Notes under the pieces: generated by a model
What the model was told of the DNA's origin: nothing
Database searches by the model: none
What the model saw: the letters and a program-made list of their open reading frames with translations, nothing else
Made by a program: the position numbers and the translations under genes
Shown: positions 18,564-27,596 of the stretch, piece by piece
How positions within the stretch are numbered: the first letter of the stretch is position 1
Layout: the number at the start of each line of letters is the position of its first letter
Origin: Rhodococcus pseudokoreensis
GTDB lineage: Bacteria; Actinomycetota; Actinomycetes; Mycobacteriales; Mycobacteriaceae
Reading direction: 5' to 3'
Assembly: GCF_017068395.1 (NCBI RefSeq)
Contig: NZ_CP070619.1
Span: 8,246,001-8,310,000 of the forward strand
Length of the DNA stretch: 64,000 bases

Positions 18564-19853
18564 GTGACCCGCGAGGATCCCGATCGGCTCTCCGCCGACG
18601 ATGCCCATATTCTGGGGCTCGAATCGGCGGTGATATCCGGTCACACCCTGAAGCTGGTGGTTCTCGAACCGAGCCCCGGCCCGCTGGACCTCGGGGCCCT
18701 GCGAACCGCGGTGGCGGAGCGCCTTTCGAGCGAGCCGCGCGCGACGCAGCGGATCGACGCCTCGGGTCCGGAGCCGCGCTGGACCGCGGCGACCGCCTTC
18801 GATATCAGCGACCAAATTCGGCGCCGGGAAGAGCCGTGTGCCACGCGGGCCGATCTGTGGCGGGCCGTCAGCACGCTGATGTCCGAGCACCTCGATCACG
18901 AGCGGCCGCTGTGGACGTTCGATCTGATCGGCCCACTCGACGACGGGCGCGAGGCGATCGCCGTCCGGATCCATCACGCGATGGCCGACGGGATCGGCGC
19001 CGTGCGCTTCCTGCACGACGTGCTCTGGGATCGACACGCCGAACCGGCCCCGCACGGGTCGCGTCCGGGTGTTCGCGCCGATTCGGGGCAGCGTTCGCGA
19101 GTCGACGAGGTGCTGCGGCTGCCCGCGGCCGTGCATCGTGAACTGGGCCATCGCGGCTCACGCTCGCCCTTCGACCGTCCGATCAGTGCCGCGCGCGAAC
19201 TCGCGTTCACCGTCGCCCCGCTCTCGGAGCTGAAAGCAATAGGCGCCTCGCGCCCCACCCGCGCAACCGTCAACGACGTACTTCTGGGGATCGTCGCAGG
19301 GGGCCTGCGCAGCTGGCTCTCGGCCGGCGACGCTGCGCTGCCGCGTCTGCGTGCTCAGGTTCCGGTCAGCCTTCACCACCGGAGCGAGGGAGCGGAGGTC
19401 GGAAACCGCGATTCATTCCTGAACATCGATTTGCCGCTCGCCGAGGCTGATCCGCTCATCCGACTCGACCGGATCAGCGCCGAGACCAGCAAGCGCAAGC
19501 ACCTCGACGACGCCGACGAGCTCTTCGATCTCTTCCACGCTCTCGGACGCGTGAAGCGCGTCGGGGCGGCAGTGCAACGACTCGCGGGCAGCGCGCGCGA
19601 GTTCAGCCTCGCGATCTCGAACGTTCCCGGCCCGCGCGTGCCGGTGAGTGTGTCCGGACGCCGGGTGGAGCGGCTCTTCTCGTCCTCGGAGCCCGCCGTT
19701 CACCACGCGTTGCGGATCTCGGCGATTTCCTGCGCCGGGATCGTCGGAATCGGGCTCTGCACCGACCCCGAGGCGCTGCCCGATGTTGCCCGGCTGGCGC
19801 TGGCGATGGAAGATTCGTACGCCGAATTGCGTGACGCGGCGTCGACGCCTTGA
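18564..19853 (+). CDS. Wax ester synthase/diacylglycerol acyltransferase-like protein
   Basis: A 429-residue protein of the WES/DGAT family that transfers acyl groups from acyl-CoA to an alcohol or diacylglycerol for storage lipid. The acyltransferase motif HHAMADG starts at residue 137. SNVPGP, a second conserved block of the family, lies in the C-terminal half. The length is slightly below the usual 450-470. GTG 18564 is the best start by homology (DRLSADDAHILGLES follows); its ribosome site is weak. It lies 73 bases after the TetR gene. Oleaginous Rhodococcus carry many such paralogues, and not all are active. Confidence 0.85.
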   Translation: MTREDPDRLSADDAHILGLESAVISGHTLKLVVLEPSPGPLDLGALRTAVAERLSSEPRATQRIDASGPEPRWTAATAFDISDQIRRREEPCATRADLWRAVSTLMSEHLDHERPLWTFDLIGPLDDGREAIAVRIHHAMADGIGAVRFLHDVLWDRHAEPAPHGSRPGVRADSGQRSRVDEVLRLPAAVHRELGHRGSRSPFDRPISAARELAFTVAPLSELKAIGASRPTRATVNDVLLGIVAGGLRSWLSAGDAALPRLRAQVPVSLHHRSEGAEVGNRDSFLNIDLPLAEADPLIRLDRISAETSKRKHLDDADELFDLFHALGRVKRVGAAVQRLAGSAREFSLAISNVPGPRVPVSVSGRRVERLFSSSEPAVHHALRISAISCAGIVGIGLCTDPEALPDVARLALAMEDSYAELRDAASTP

Positions 19854-19881
19854 AGTGCGCCGGGATGGGTACACGGAGACC

Positions 19882-20634
19882 ATGGCATCCAGTTCCGCAT
19901 CACGCAGAATGCGGTCCGCCGTCGCTGCAGCGCTGATGGCAGGGGGAGTTGCCTGCGCAGCGACAGGGCAGGCCCTGGCCGCCCCGGCTCCCAGCGAAAT
20001 CGCGGACGCTCCCCCACGGACCGCGCTGTCGTTCGCACATACACCCAGCGGAACGAGAGTGGGAACCGCGAATCAGGGCGAGGCGCGACCCGGTCTGTCG
20101 ATCGTGAAACTGTATGTCGCCGACTACATGATCCGGCACGGTGACGGCTCGCCCGAAGACCTCGAACTCGGGCAACGAATGATCCGGGACAGCGACGACG
20201 CCGCCGCCTCGCAGGCCTATGCAAAATATCCGCAATCCATCGACGCCGTCGCCGCCGAGTATCGGCTCACCGGCACCCGCGGCGCCGCCTTCTGGGGCAA
20301 CTCGGTGACCAGCACGGCTGACACGGTCACCTTCCTCGAAGCGAAGAAGACCACCGACCCGAACAGCCCCGTTCTCGGATGGATGGCCACCGCCGCCCCT
20401 GTCGCCGTCGACGGCACCCACCAGAATTGGGGCACCGGTGCACTGCCGTCGGTCACCGGAACCAAATGGGGATGGTCCGACGACGGCTCCAGCGTCGTCG
20501 CCTCCGCATCCTTCGGACCCGACTTCTCCGTCGCTGCCAACACCTACGGCACCGCCGAACAACACACCGACGACGTCCTCGGCGCCTTCGGCTCCGACTT
20601 CACGCCGTCTGCCGGCGCAGTGCCGCCGCCCTGA
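19882..20634 (+). CDS. Secreted serine beta-lactamase-fold protein
   Basis: A 250-residue exported protein. A signal peptide is clear (SRRMRSAVAAAL, hydrophobic core, ALAAPAP cleavage site near residue 34). The mature part carries GLSIVKLYVADY with Ser 73 and Lys 76 in the SxxK arrangement, a Ser-Asp-Asp triad about 31 residues later (RDSDDA, 104-106), and a late TGTKWGW that could stand in for KTG. This is the layout of class A beta-lactamases and related peptidase-like proteins, but the protein is short and a true lactamase activity is uncertain. GGAGA precedes ATG 19882. Confidence 0.65.
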   Translation: MASSSASRRMRSAVAAALMAGGVACAATGQALAAPAPSEIADAPPRTALSFAHTPSGTRVGTANQGEARPGLSIVKLYVADYMIRHGDGSPEDLELGQRMIRDSDDAAASQAYAKYPQSIDAVAAEYRLTGTRGAAFWGNSVTSTADTVTFLEAKKTTDPNSPVLGWMATAAPVAVDGTHQNWGTGALPSVTGTKWGWSDDGSSVVASASFGPDFSVAANTYGTAEQHTDDVLGAFGSDFTPSAGAVPPP

Positions 20635-20650
20635 CAACCGGCGAGGCGGC

Positions 20651-21019
20651 TCACCCCGCAGATTCGCCGCGCGTCGGCGGAGCAGCGGTGGTGGGTTCAA
20701 CCTCCGTGGGAGTTGGTGCCGCCGGAGCCGGGGTCGCAGCATCACCCAGCGGCGCTCCGTTTGTGGGGGTTGTCGTCGAACTCGTTTCGGTGTGGTGGTG
20801 GTGAGTGGCCTTCTTCGCCAGTTCGCCGACCTTGTGCTGCACCTGCGGCGCCTTGTCCTTCACCGTTTCCGTCGCGCCGCTCACCTTCTCCTGGACGGCA
20901 GGGTTGTGCCAGAGTTCGAGGGACTGATGCCTCATCTTCTCGTAGGTTTGCCGGCCGGATCGAGTGCCCAGGACGAAGCCCACGGCCGCGCCCGCTGCGA
21001 AGGTCAACACTTTCTGCAT
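20651..21019 (-). CDS. YtxH-like small membrane-anchored protein
   Basis: A 122-residue protein. It begins MQKVLTFAAGAAVGFVLGTR, a glycine-rich membrane or membrane-associated helix typical of YtxH-like proteins, followed by a helical region (TETVKDKAPQVQHKVGELAK). A short His run (HHHH) and a low-complexity Thr/Pro/Ala tail end it. Such proteins are often stress-induced; no enzymatic function is implied. It converges with the secreted beta-lactamase-fold gene, with only 16 bases between stops. Confidence 0.75.
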   Translation of the reverse strand: MQKVLTFAAGAAVGFVLGTRSGRQTYEKMRHQSLELWHNPAVQEKVSGATETVKDKAPQVQHKVGELAKKATHHHHTETSSTTTPTNGAPLGDAATPAPAAPTPTEVEPTTAAPPTRGESAG

Positions 21020-21211
21020 GACATCTCCTGACTGTTGTGTGGCACGAGCAGGTCAGCCGAACCGTCGTCCGAACGCCCTCTGCACAGCTTGCCCCCAGCT
21101 GAAAACCCCAAACCACGCGAAAGGTGTTCGATTCGAGTGAATATCGGGATCGGACCGGTCGGCAGGTGTCAGTGCTGCTGGTGAGCCGAAGCCCGCATCG
21201 TGGCGGCCGCC

Positions 21212-21481
21212 TCAGTGATTGCGGAGCTCGTCTATGAGTTCCTTCTTGTTCAGCTTCGAATAGCCGGTCAAGCCGAGTTCTTTGGCTCGCTTCTGGAGCT
21301 CGTCGACCGTCCAGTCGTCGTAGGACTGCGACTTCCCGCCCGACTTTCCGACGTTCTCGCGCCCGCGATCGGCAGCCGCGTTGGAGATGCGCGCCGCCTT
21401 CTCTTTGGAATCACCCTTGTCGCGTAGTTCCTCGTACAGGTCCTGGTCTTTGAGTTGGGGTTGCGAATCTTTGGTTGCCAT
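21212..21481 (-). CDS. Small Rho N-terminal/SAP-like domain protein
   Basis: An 89-residue basic, hydrophilic protein. The C-terminal half (WTVDELQKRAKELGLTGYSK then LNKKELIDELR) is a Rho-termination-factor N-terminal/SAP-like helix-extended loop-helix, which binds nucleic acid. The N-terminal half (EELRDKGDSKEKAARISNAA) matches the common actinobacterial DUF7218-type layout. It probably binds DNA or RNA under stress. It stands alone in transcription direction with the YtxH-like gene downstream. Confidence 0.75.
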   Translation of the reverse strand: MATKDSQPQLKDQDLYEELRDKGDSKEKAARISNAAADRGRENVGKSGGKSQSYDDWTVDELQKRAKELGLTGYSKLNKKELIDELRNH

Positions 21482-21535
21482 CCGGCGCTCCTCCCATCGA
21501 ATTCGTGCTCTCCGCCTACCCGTGGACTCTGCGCC

Positions 21536-21943
21536 TCAAACGACGGCGATCAGCACTTCCCCTTCGAGTCCGTCGGGGTCCCGGAAGAAGATGCTCTGTG
21601 CAGAACCGAAGTCGTTGATGGTTCCATCGCTGGCGGCCGCGTCGATCAGCCGCTGCCGGATCATTGCGAAGGCTTCCGGTGAGGCGGCTTGCAGACCGAC
21701 GTGGTCGATGCGACCTCGCCCCCACATCGGTGTCTGACGCTCGGCTTCGGTGTTGCCGTCGATCACGAAGATGTTCAACTCGGTGTGCGGGCCGATCCGG
21801 ATCACGGTCATCGTTTCTCCTCCTTCGCGGCCGTGCGGCCGCGTCGGCCCGACGTCGGCGTCGAATACGTCGGCATAGAACCTGCCCAGGCGGGCGGCGT
21901 CCTTGGAGATCCAGGCAATATGGTTGACCCCGTCGAGCAACAT
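21536..21943 (-). CDS. VOC/glyoxalase-family protein
   Basis: A 135-residue vicinal-oxygen-chelate protein with two beta-alpha-beta-beta-beta modules: GVNHIAWISKDAARLGRFYA at the start and GRIDHVGLQAASPEAF in the middle, ending FFRDPDGLEGEVLI. Possible metal ligands are His 8, the mid His and the final Glu. Family functions include dioxygenase, glyoxalase and antibiotic binding; nothing here selects one. It is flanked by short gaps and not obviously in an operon. Confidence 0.75.
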   Translation of the reverse strand: MLLDGVNHIAWISKDAARLGRFYADVFDADVGPTRPHGREGGETMTVIRIGPHTELNIFVIDGNTEAERQTPMWGRGRIDHVGLQAASPEAFAMIRQRLIDAAASDGTINDFGSAQSIFFRDPDGLEGEVLIAVV

Positions 21944-22246
21944 GATGTCCTCCGCTTAACATTCGGCACTGTAGATCTCGTGGGTCAACCGTCGCATATT
22001 CTGCTGCGCGAATCAGGGTGATCGCCGGGGCATGAACCGCACCGTCGCGGGTACTCCGTGTGGACGCTGCGCGCGCAGCATGCGATGGCAGCGCGCCAGC
22101 CAGGTCTTCCGGCTTGAATCCCCCCTTGTTCGAGCCGGAGGGCCGCCTCGAAAAATACTGAGCAACAGTGTTGTTCAGAACCAATGCCGATGGTTGGCCG
22201 TCGCAACCCCGCGTCAGTCGACGACGGCGCCCCCGGCGAGGTTGAC
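21944..22246. other. Gene-free interval
   Basis: About 300 bases between the VOC gene and the DinB-fold gene. I found no reading frame with family resemblance, no convincing hairpin and no repeat. It probably holds the promoter of the VOC gene. Confidence 0.4.
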
Positions 22247-22864
22247 TCAGAGGACCGAGTAACCCGCTGGCAGGGGAAGGCGGCCGGTCAAGGCCAGCAG
22301 CGCCGCGGATGCCGTTCCCTGTGCTGCGGCCAGGCCACCGATCACGGCGAATGTCTCGGCTACTGCATCGTGAGGGACATCCGCGCTGACGCCGAGGGCG
22401 GCTGCCAAATCGCAGGTGTGCACCGTCAGCTCGAGGGTTCGGGTTGGAAGGTAGCCCTGCAAGGTCATCGTCCCGAATGGTGTGCGCACCAGGGCGGTGG
22501 CTGGAGTGGCCCGGACGCGCTCGGGTACCCGGGCAACCAGCGCGGTCAGCGCGGCCATCGGGTCCTCCCCGAGCGCGGCGCCGGCGGCGCGTCCCCGCTC
22601 CGCCACCCCTGCGGTGTCAGCCAGGGCACTGGCGATGGCCAGGTAGTACGCAACGGCATCAGCGAGGTCTGCCGGGTCGGAGTCGTCGCCGGCGACGTCG
22701 AGGTAGGTCTCCACCGTCGTCAGCGACCTGCTGGTGTGACCCAGTAGGTCGCGCACTGACCACTCACCGAGACCGGGGTCGTCATAGTGACCTGTCGCGG
22801 AGGCGCTGACTTCGAGGAACCGTCGGGCGGCACTGTCGAAGGAATGAGCAGCTGGGCCGTCCAT
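22247..22864 (-). CDS. Maleylpyruvate-isomerase/DinB-fold, mycothiol-dependent-type protein
   Basis: A 205-residue four-helix-bundle protein. The N-terminal half contains WSVRDLLGHTSRSLTTVE with the His that binds metal in this fold, and the C-terminal part contains TRTLELTVHTCDLAAALG with the other His residues, as in MDMPI N-terminal family proteins that can use mycothiol. The real substrate is unknown. ATG 22864 (GAGGTG just before it) is preferred; GTG 22894 would add ten residues. Confidence 0.75.
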   Translation of the reverse strand: MDGPAAHSFDSAARRFLEVSASATGHYDDPGLGEWSVRDLLGHTSRSLTTVETYLDVAGDDSDPADLADAVAYYLAIASALADTAGVAERGRAAGAALGEDPMAALTALVARVPERVRATPATALVRTPFGTMTLQGYLPTRTLELTVHTCDLAAALGVSADVPHDAVAETFAVIGGLAAAQGTASAALLALTGRLPLPAGYSVL

Positions 22865-22933
22865 CACCTCAGTATCGCAGCCGACAGTGTTCACCGCCCG
22901 CCGAATTCAACTGTCCGACGGTGCCGGCCTGAC

Positions 22934-23449
22934 TCACGGCGGTGTCAGGTCGTACCGGGCGATTATGTCGGGCAACCAGTCGGGTTCGCCGAATTCCAGT
23001 CCGTAACGCTCGGCAATCGCGGCGATCTGGGTGACATCAGGTGTGCCGGCGGCGATCAGTTCGGACATTTCCAGGAAGCAATGTTCGAAGCCGGCCGGAC
23101 TGATGATCTCGATCATGCGAGCGGGTTCGGTGCCGGCGTTCCACATGGCGTGCATCTCGCCTCGGGGCTTGGTGATGTATCCACCGGATTCGAGAACGGC
23201 CTCCCGATCGCCGGAGCGGAATCCGATCACACCCTGAGTAACTATCGAGAATTCGTCCTCCCGCGTATGGAGATGCGGCGGCACCAGCGCACCGACCGGG
23301 AATGGGTGCTCGACGACCGATAACACCCCACCGGTGTCACGTCCCCAGAGCTTGAATTCGACCCCGATCGGGCCCAGGTCGCCGGTCTTCCCGGTCCCCG
23401 GCGGCACGACGACCAGCGGCGGGGGATCGGTTGCGCCCACGCTTCTCAC
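22934..23449 (-). CDS. Cupin-domain protein
   Basis: A 171-residue single-cupin protein. Motif 1 is PPHLHTREDEFSIVTQG, giving His, His and Glu metal ligands, and motif 2 includes KPRGEMHAMWNAG with the final His. Metal and substrate are unknown. The C-terminal 40 residues (after FLEMSELIAAG) resemble those of quercetinase-like actinobacterial cupins. The next gene, on the plus strand, starts 226 bases away. Confidence 0.78.
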   Translation of the reverse strand: MRSVGATDPPPLVVVPPGTGKTGDLGPIGVEFKLWGRDTGGVLSVVEHPFPVGALVPPHLHTREDEFSIVTQGVIGFRSGDREAVLESGGYITKPRGEMHAMWNAGTEPARMIEIISPAGFEHCFLEMSELIAAGTPDVTQIAAIAERYGLEFGEPDWLPDIIARYDLTPP

Positions 23450-23674
23450 CTACTCACCGACGTCGACAGATCGAGTCACACGGTCTCTGACCAACTTTTC
23501 GCCGACGGCGCAGATATTGTCAACAGTCTCGGGGCATAGCCGTTTGAAGATCTTGGTAGACACTCGCTTGTCGACGAAATGCGTCGAGGTGGCGACTATG
23601 GAGTTGTGCGGAATTATGGCCAACGCAAACGCCGCCGACCGGAACCGCTCGAGCGAGAGATCCGGAGTGGCCCA

Positions 23675-24193
23675 ATGGTTCAGCCCCCAAATGCCTCGCC
23701 TCCTCGCGGACCCGCGGCTCGCATCATCGACACCACCGCGGTTGCCGTTACCTCGGCCTTCGCCGGGGGAGCCCTGCTCACCCAGACCGTGATTGTTCCG
23801 CACTGGCGGGAAATGGATCCGGCAAAATTCCTGTCGGAATTCGCGAGGTCCGGACCTGCCACCGGAGCGACGGTCTTCCCGTTCGAGGTCGCTTCGGTCG
23901 TGCTGCTGGGCATGACGACGTACTCGACCGTCACGCGTCGCCAACCGGGCCGCCTCGCGTGGGCTCTGGCGACGACGTGCATGGTCGGAACATTCTCACT
24001 GCTCCCGATCTACTTCCTGGATGCGAACCTCGCCCTGCTTGACCCCGCCTTCCCACCCCAGGCCGTGCACGCCGAGCTGACCGCCTGGTATCGCTGGAAC
24101 TGGATACGCACGGGACTGGGCCTTGCCGCAGCCGCCTTCTCATGCATTGCACTCACTGCCGGCCGACGTGGAAACGCCACCACATCGAGATAA
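23675..24193 (+). CDS. DUF1772/anthrone-oxygenase-like membrane protein
   Basis: A 172-residue protein with four predicted transmembrane helices. It starts RIIDTTAVAVTSAFAGGALL and ends with RWNWIRTGLGLAAAAFSCIA. This topology and the W..WN/R motif near the last helix are typical of DUF1772 proteins, some of which are cofactor-free oxygenases. ATG 23675 follows GGAG. A small membrane protein gene follows 55 bases downstream and may be co-transcribed. Confidence 0.7.
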   Translation: MVQPPNASPPRGPAARIIDTTAVAVTSAFAGGALLTQTVIVPHWREMDPAKFLSEFARSGPATGATVFPFEVASVVLLGMTTYSTVTRRQPGRLAWALATTCMVGTFSLLPIYFLDANLALLDPAFPPQAVHAELTAWYRWNWIRTGLGLAAAAFSCIALTAGRRGNATTSR

Positions 24194-24247
24194 CTTCGGT
24201 GAACGTCGGATCGCATGAGGCTCCCCCGGCCGAAGGACAATGAGAGC

Positions 24248-24478
24248 ATGAAGCCTCACACCTACACGGCCTACAGCATCGGATGCGGCATCGCCTGGGC
24301 CATCGTGTGGTCGATCATCGGCACCACGCGACCACAAGCCCGCTCCCCGGTCCTACTGTTCTTTGCCGGATGGTTGGCGGGGTGGACGTCAGCGACCATC
24401 GCCCGATACGTGTACCCACCACCACAGACAGGCCGCGGCATCCGCACGCGGCACCGGACGGTCCCTGACCAGCTCTGA
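24248..24478 (+). CDS. Small two-helix membrane protein, unknown
   Basis: A 76-residue protein with two hydrophobic segments, AYSIGCGIAWAIVWSIIG and SPVLLFFAGWLAGWTSATIA, followed by a basic tail. I recognise no family. It follows the DUF1772-like gene on the same strand with a 55-base gap. Confidence 0.55.
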   Translation: MKPHTYTAYSIGCGIAWAIVWSIIGTTRPQARSPVLLFFAGWLAGWTSATIARYVYPPPQTGRGIRTRHRTVPDQL

Positions 24479-24633
24479 CGCGGCCTCAGATAGTCCTGGC
24501 TCTGGTGGGTTCAGTTGTCCCCGGGACGGACCTTGCTCAGCCGGGCGGTGAAGGTGATGTCCAGTTGGCGGGGATCTCCTGCCCATCCTGGCCGGCAGCT
24601 CCGAGCGTCTGCTGCCGGCCTGATGGGTCTGCC

Positions 24634-25371
24634 CTATTTCAGGTGCCGGGCGAAGAACCGGTTCCCGTCGTCACCCTCGAACTGTGGGACGCCGGTGTGC
24701 CCGCCCATATTGGCGTGCAGCGTCTTCTCCTTCGAGCCGAAGGCGTCGAACAGATCCAGGGCCTGTTGCCGGTCGTTTCCTTCGTCGTCCCACTGCAGTA
24801 GGACCTGCAGGGGGATGGTGACCTGTCGGGCCTCCTCGAACATGCTGCGGGGCACGAAACTCCCGGCGAACAGGAGGGCGGCCGCGATGCGCGGCTCGAC
24901 CACCGCCAGCCGGATGCCGATGGCGATCACCCCTCCCGAGTACCCGACCGGGCCACCGATTTCGGGTAGCGACAGGAGGGCGTCCAGGACCGCCCGCCAT
25001 TCCGGGACGGCCTTTTCGACCAGGGGGAGGACGAGCCGGTCGACGATCTCACCATCGACCGGCTCGCCGGCCTCCAGTGCCCGGCGCAGGTCGGCGCGGG
25101 CCTGCTCGGCGGCGGCGGAACGGGGCCGGTCACCGCCTCCAGGGAGCTCGATGGTGACCGCGGCGAAGCCCTCCGCCGCGGCGTGCCGGGCCCGGGCCAC
25201 CAGTCGGGGATACATCATGTGCAGTCCGCCGGGGTGGCCGACCAGGATCAGTGGTGCCGGTGCGGATCCGGATGCAGATCGGGGCGTCCACAGGATGCCG
25301 GGGATCTCACCCAGGGTGAATTCGCGTTCGAGGACGTGGTCGTCGAGGCGCTGTTCGGAAGTGAAGTGCAT
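24634..25371 (-). CDS. Dienelactone-hydrolase-like alpha/beta hydrolase
   Basis: A 245-residue serine hydrolase. The nucleophile elbow is GYSGG with Ser 145, followed by a likely Asp in LLQWDDEGND and His in MGGHTGVPQ. An HPGG stretch near residue 46 can form the oxyanion hole. It resembles dienelactone hydrolases and esterases, though a Ser replaces the usual Cys of true dienelactone hydrolase. ATG 25371 is preceded by AAAGGC. It is divergent from a LacI-type regulator, which probably represses it. Confidence 0.78.
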   Translation of the reverse strand: MHFTSEQRLDDHVLEREFTLGEIPGILWTPRSASGSAPAPLILVGHPGGLHMMYPRLVARARHAAAEGFAAVTIELPGGGDRPRSAAAEQARADLRRALEAGEPVDGEIVDRLVLPLVEKAVPEWRAVLDALLSLPEIGGPVGYSGGVIAIGIRLAVVEPRIAAALLFAGSFVPRSMFEEARQVTIPLQVLLQWDDEGNDRQQALDLFDAFGSKEKTLHANMGGHTGVPQFEGDDGNRFFARHLK

Positions 25372-25407
25372 GGTGTGCCTTTCGGGAGTGCTCGTGATCG
25401 GCGCTCC

Positions 25408-25425
25408 CGGACGACCTGTCGTCCG
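25408..25425. promoter_or_regulatory. Palindrome upstream of the alpha/beta hydrolase
   Basis: CGGACGAC-CT-GTCGTCCG, a perfect 8-bp inverted repeat 37 bases before the hydrolase start. It could be a repressor site or a 5' UTR hairpin. Confidence 0.4.
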
Positions 25426-25450
25426 ACCGTGACCCTGGAGGGGAGCACCC

Positions 25451-25460
25451 GTATCGATAC
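25451..25460. promoter_or_regulatory. Candidate LacI-type operator GTATCGATAC
   Basis: A perfect 10-bp palindrome with the central CG typical of LacI-family operators, in the 367-base divergent region (25372-25738) between the hydrolase gene and the LacI-type regulator gene. No second copy was seen, and no other gene in this gap. Confidence 0.4.
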
Positions 25461-25738
25461 TGCGCTCACGGGTACCACCTCCTCGTTCACTCGCACGGCC
25501 TCCGGAAACGTAGCAGTGGCCGTCATGATCCGCCAACAGGTTTATGCGGAGGTCGGGGGACCGGATGCGGGGGGTCGCTGATCCGGTACGGACCACGCTT
25601 CCGCGGGCGGCGACTCCTCGGGTGGTTGTGCGGGAGTTGTTCATCGGGAGTCTCTTTCGTGCATGCCTGCTAATCTTGCTGTGAAACGTGCCTCAATCAA
25701 TTGGCATCGTCCATCATGTTCACCTCGAGGGAGAAGTT

Positions 25739-26773
25739 GTGGCGCACAGTCGTTACAAGGTTCGGGAGATCGCCCAACAGGCGGGCCTCAGCGAGGCGAC
25801 GGTCGACCGCGTGCTTCACAACCGCCCGGGGGTGCGTGAGGGAACCCGCGCAGAAGTCGCGCAAGCGGTCGCCGACCTGGACAAGCAGCGTTCCCAGCTG
25901 CGGTTGGCCGGGCGAAAGTATCTCTTCGACGTCGTCATGCAGGCGCCGCCGCGATTTTCCGGGGCGTTCCGCGAGGCGGTGGAGGCGGAACTGCCGTCCC
26001 TCGCCCCTGCCGTGGTCCGGACCCGGTTTCACTTCCGGGAGACCGGCTCGGTGCCTGCCATGGTCGAGACACTCGACAAGCTCGTCAAACGCCCCTCGCA
26101 AGGTGTCATCGTCAAGGCGCCCGACACCACCGAGGTCTCCGACGCCATCGACAGGCTCACCGAGGCGGGGATCCCCGTCGTCACCTATGCCACCGACGTG
26201 CCGAACAGCAGTCGGGTCGGCTACGTCGGTATCGAGAACCGGGCGGCAGGGGAGACAGCCGCCTACCTGCTCGAGCAATGGCTGTGCGACAGCGCGTCCA
26301 GTGTCCTCATCACCCTGAGTAGCAACGCGTTTCGCGGCGAAGAGGAGCGAGAGATGGGATTTCGCGGTGCCCTGCGCCGCTCGATCGATGTCGGGGGGAG
26401 CGGCTCTCAGCGCACACTGATCGACATCTCCGAGAGCGAGGGTCTCGACACGACGGTCGAGCGTCTCGTCCTCGACGCACTCGAACGCAACCCGGACATC
26501 GAGGCGGTCTATTCGATCGGTGGCGGTAACATGGCAACCGTGCGCGCCTTCGAGAAGCTTGGCCGCCGCTACCGCGTTTTCATCGCCCACGACCTCGATC
26601 AGGACAACAAGCAATTGCTCCGCGACAAGAAGATCTCGGCCGTCCTCGATCACGACCTGCGGTCGGACGCGAACCTGGCCTGCCGCATGCTGATTCAGGG
26701 TCGTGGTGGGCTGTCGGGCGTGACCACGGTGAAGTCACCGATTCGGATCATCACCCCCTACAACATGCCCTGA
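25739..26773 (+). CDS. LacI-family transcriptional regulator
   Basis: A 344-residue repressor. The N-terminal helix-turn-helix with hinge is YKVREIAQQAGLSEATVDRV, and the rest is a periplasmic-binding-protein-like ligand domain (GVIVKAPDTTEVSDAI, VGYVGIENRAAGETAAYLL, AVYSIGGGNMATVRAF). Relatives sense sugars or polyols. GTG 25739 is chosen because GAGGGAGA lies six bases upstream. It is divergent from the alpha/beta hydrolase gene. Confidence 0.87.
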   Translation: MAHSRYKVREIAQQAGLSEATVDRVLHNRPGVREGTRAEVAQAVADLDKQRSQLRLAGRKYLFDVVMQAPPRFSGAFREAVEAELPSLAPAVVRTRFHFRETGSVPAMVETLDKLVKRPSQGVIVKAPDTTEVSDAIDRLTEAGIPVVTYATDVPNSSRVGYVGIENRAAGETAAYLLEQWLCDSASSVLITLSSNAFRGEEEREMGFRGALRRSIDVGGSGSQRTLIDISESEGLDTTVERLVLDALERNPDIEAVYSIGGGNMATVRAFEKLGRRYRVFIAHDLDQDNKQLLRDKKISAVLDHDLRSDANLACRMLIQGRGGLSGVTTVKSPIRIITPYNMP

Positions 26774-26793
26774 CCGTCGGGCGCCGACCGGAC

Positions 26794-27564
26794 TCAGGCC
26801 GCGCGGCGTGTCAGGACGAGCGGATCACCGTCGGTGATCGCGATCGTGTGTTCGCTGTGGGCGGTCCGCGAGCCGTCGGCCGATCGGATGGTCCACCCGT
26901 CGGGGTCGTAGACGATCTTGTCGGTGCCGCGGGCGAACCAGGGCTCGAGTGCGAGGGTCAGGCCGGGTCGCAGCACCAGGCCCCGTCCGGCGCGCCCCTG
27001 GTTGGACACATGCGGGTCCTCGTGCATCGTTCGACCGAGTCCGTGTCCGCCGAATTCGGTGTTTACCGGGTAGCCGTAGTCGGCGGCGACCGCGCCGATC
27101 GCCGCGGAAATGTCGCCGAGGCGCCCGCCCGGACGTGCCGCGTCGATACCGGCGGCGAGGGCGCGTTCGGTGGCCTCGATCAGCCGCTGGTCGTCGGCGC
27201 GGGGTGTGCCGACGATCAGGCTGCGCGCCGAGTCGGCCACCCACCCGTCGACCGAGACCGCGATGTCCATGCTCAGCAGGTCCCCGTCGCGCAGGTCGTA
27301 ATCGTGCGGCAGGCCGTGGAGCACCGCATCGTTGACGGACAGGCAGATGACGTTGCGGAACGGACCGCGGCCGAACGAGGGCGCGTAGTCCCAGTAGCAG
27401 GACACCGCCCCGCGCTCCTCGATCAGGTGTCGGGCGCGGTGTTCGAGGTCGAGCAGATTCACCCCCACCAGAGCGCGCTGTTGCAGGTCGTCGAGCAGTT
27501 CCGCGATGAACGCGCCGGTGGTGCGCATCGCCTCGATCTCCTGTGACGTCTTCAGTTCCAACAC
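26794..27564 (-). CDS. map: Methionine aminopeptidase, type I
   Basis: A 256-residue metallopeptidase that removes the initiator Met from nascent proteins. Metal ligands are visible: Asp in SMDIAVSVDGWVADSARS (two Asp), His in GGHGLGRTMHEDP, and Glu in LALEPWF and HSEHTIAI. GTG 27564 is chosen for its ribosome site GGAGGGTGAGC. It is unusual in being divergent from an XRE-type repressor with two matched operators in the 98-base gap, suggesting a conditionally expressed extra MetAP rather than the housekeeping copy. Confidence 0.9.
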   Translation of the reverse strand: MLELKTSQEIEAMRTTGAFIAELLDDLQQRALVGVNLLDLEHRARHLIEERGAVSCYWDYAPSFGRGPFRNVICLSVNDAVLHGLPHDYDLRDGDLLSMDIAVSVDGWVADSARSLIVGTPRADDQRLIEATERALAAGIDAARPGGRLGDISAAIGAVAADYGYPVNTEFGGHGLGRTMHEDPHVSNQGRAGRGLVLRPGLTLALEPWFARGTDKIVYDPDGWTIRSADGSRTAHSEHTIAITDGDPLVLTRRAA

Positions 27565-27596
27565 GCGCTCACCCTCCACATTTTCGCCATCATTCC

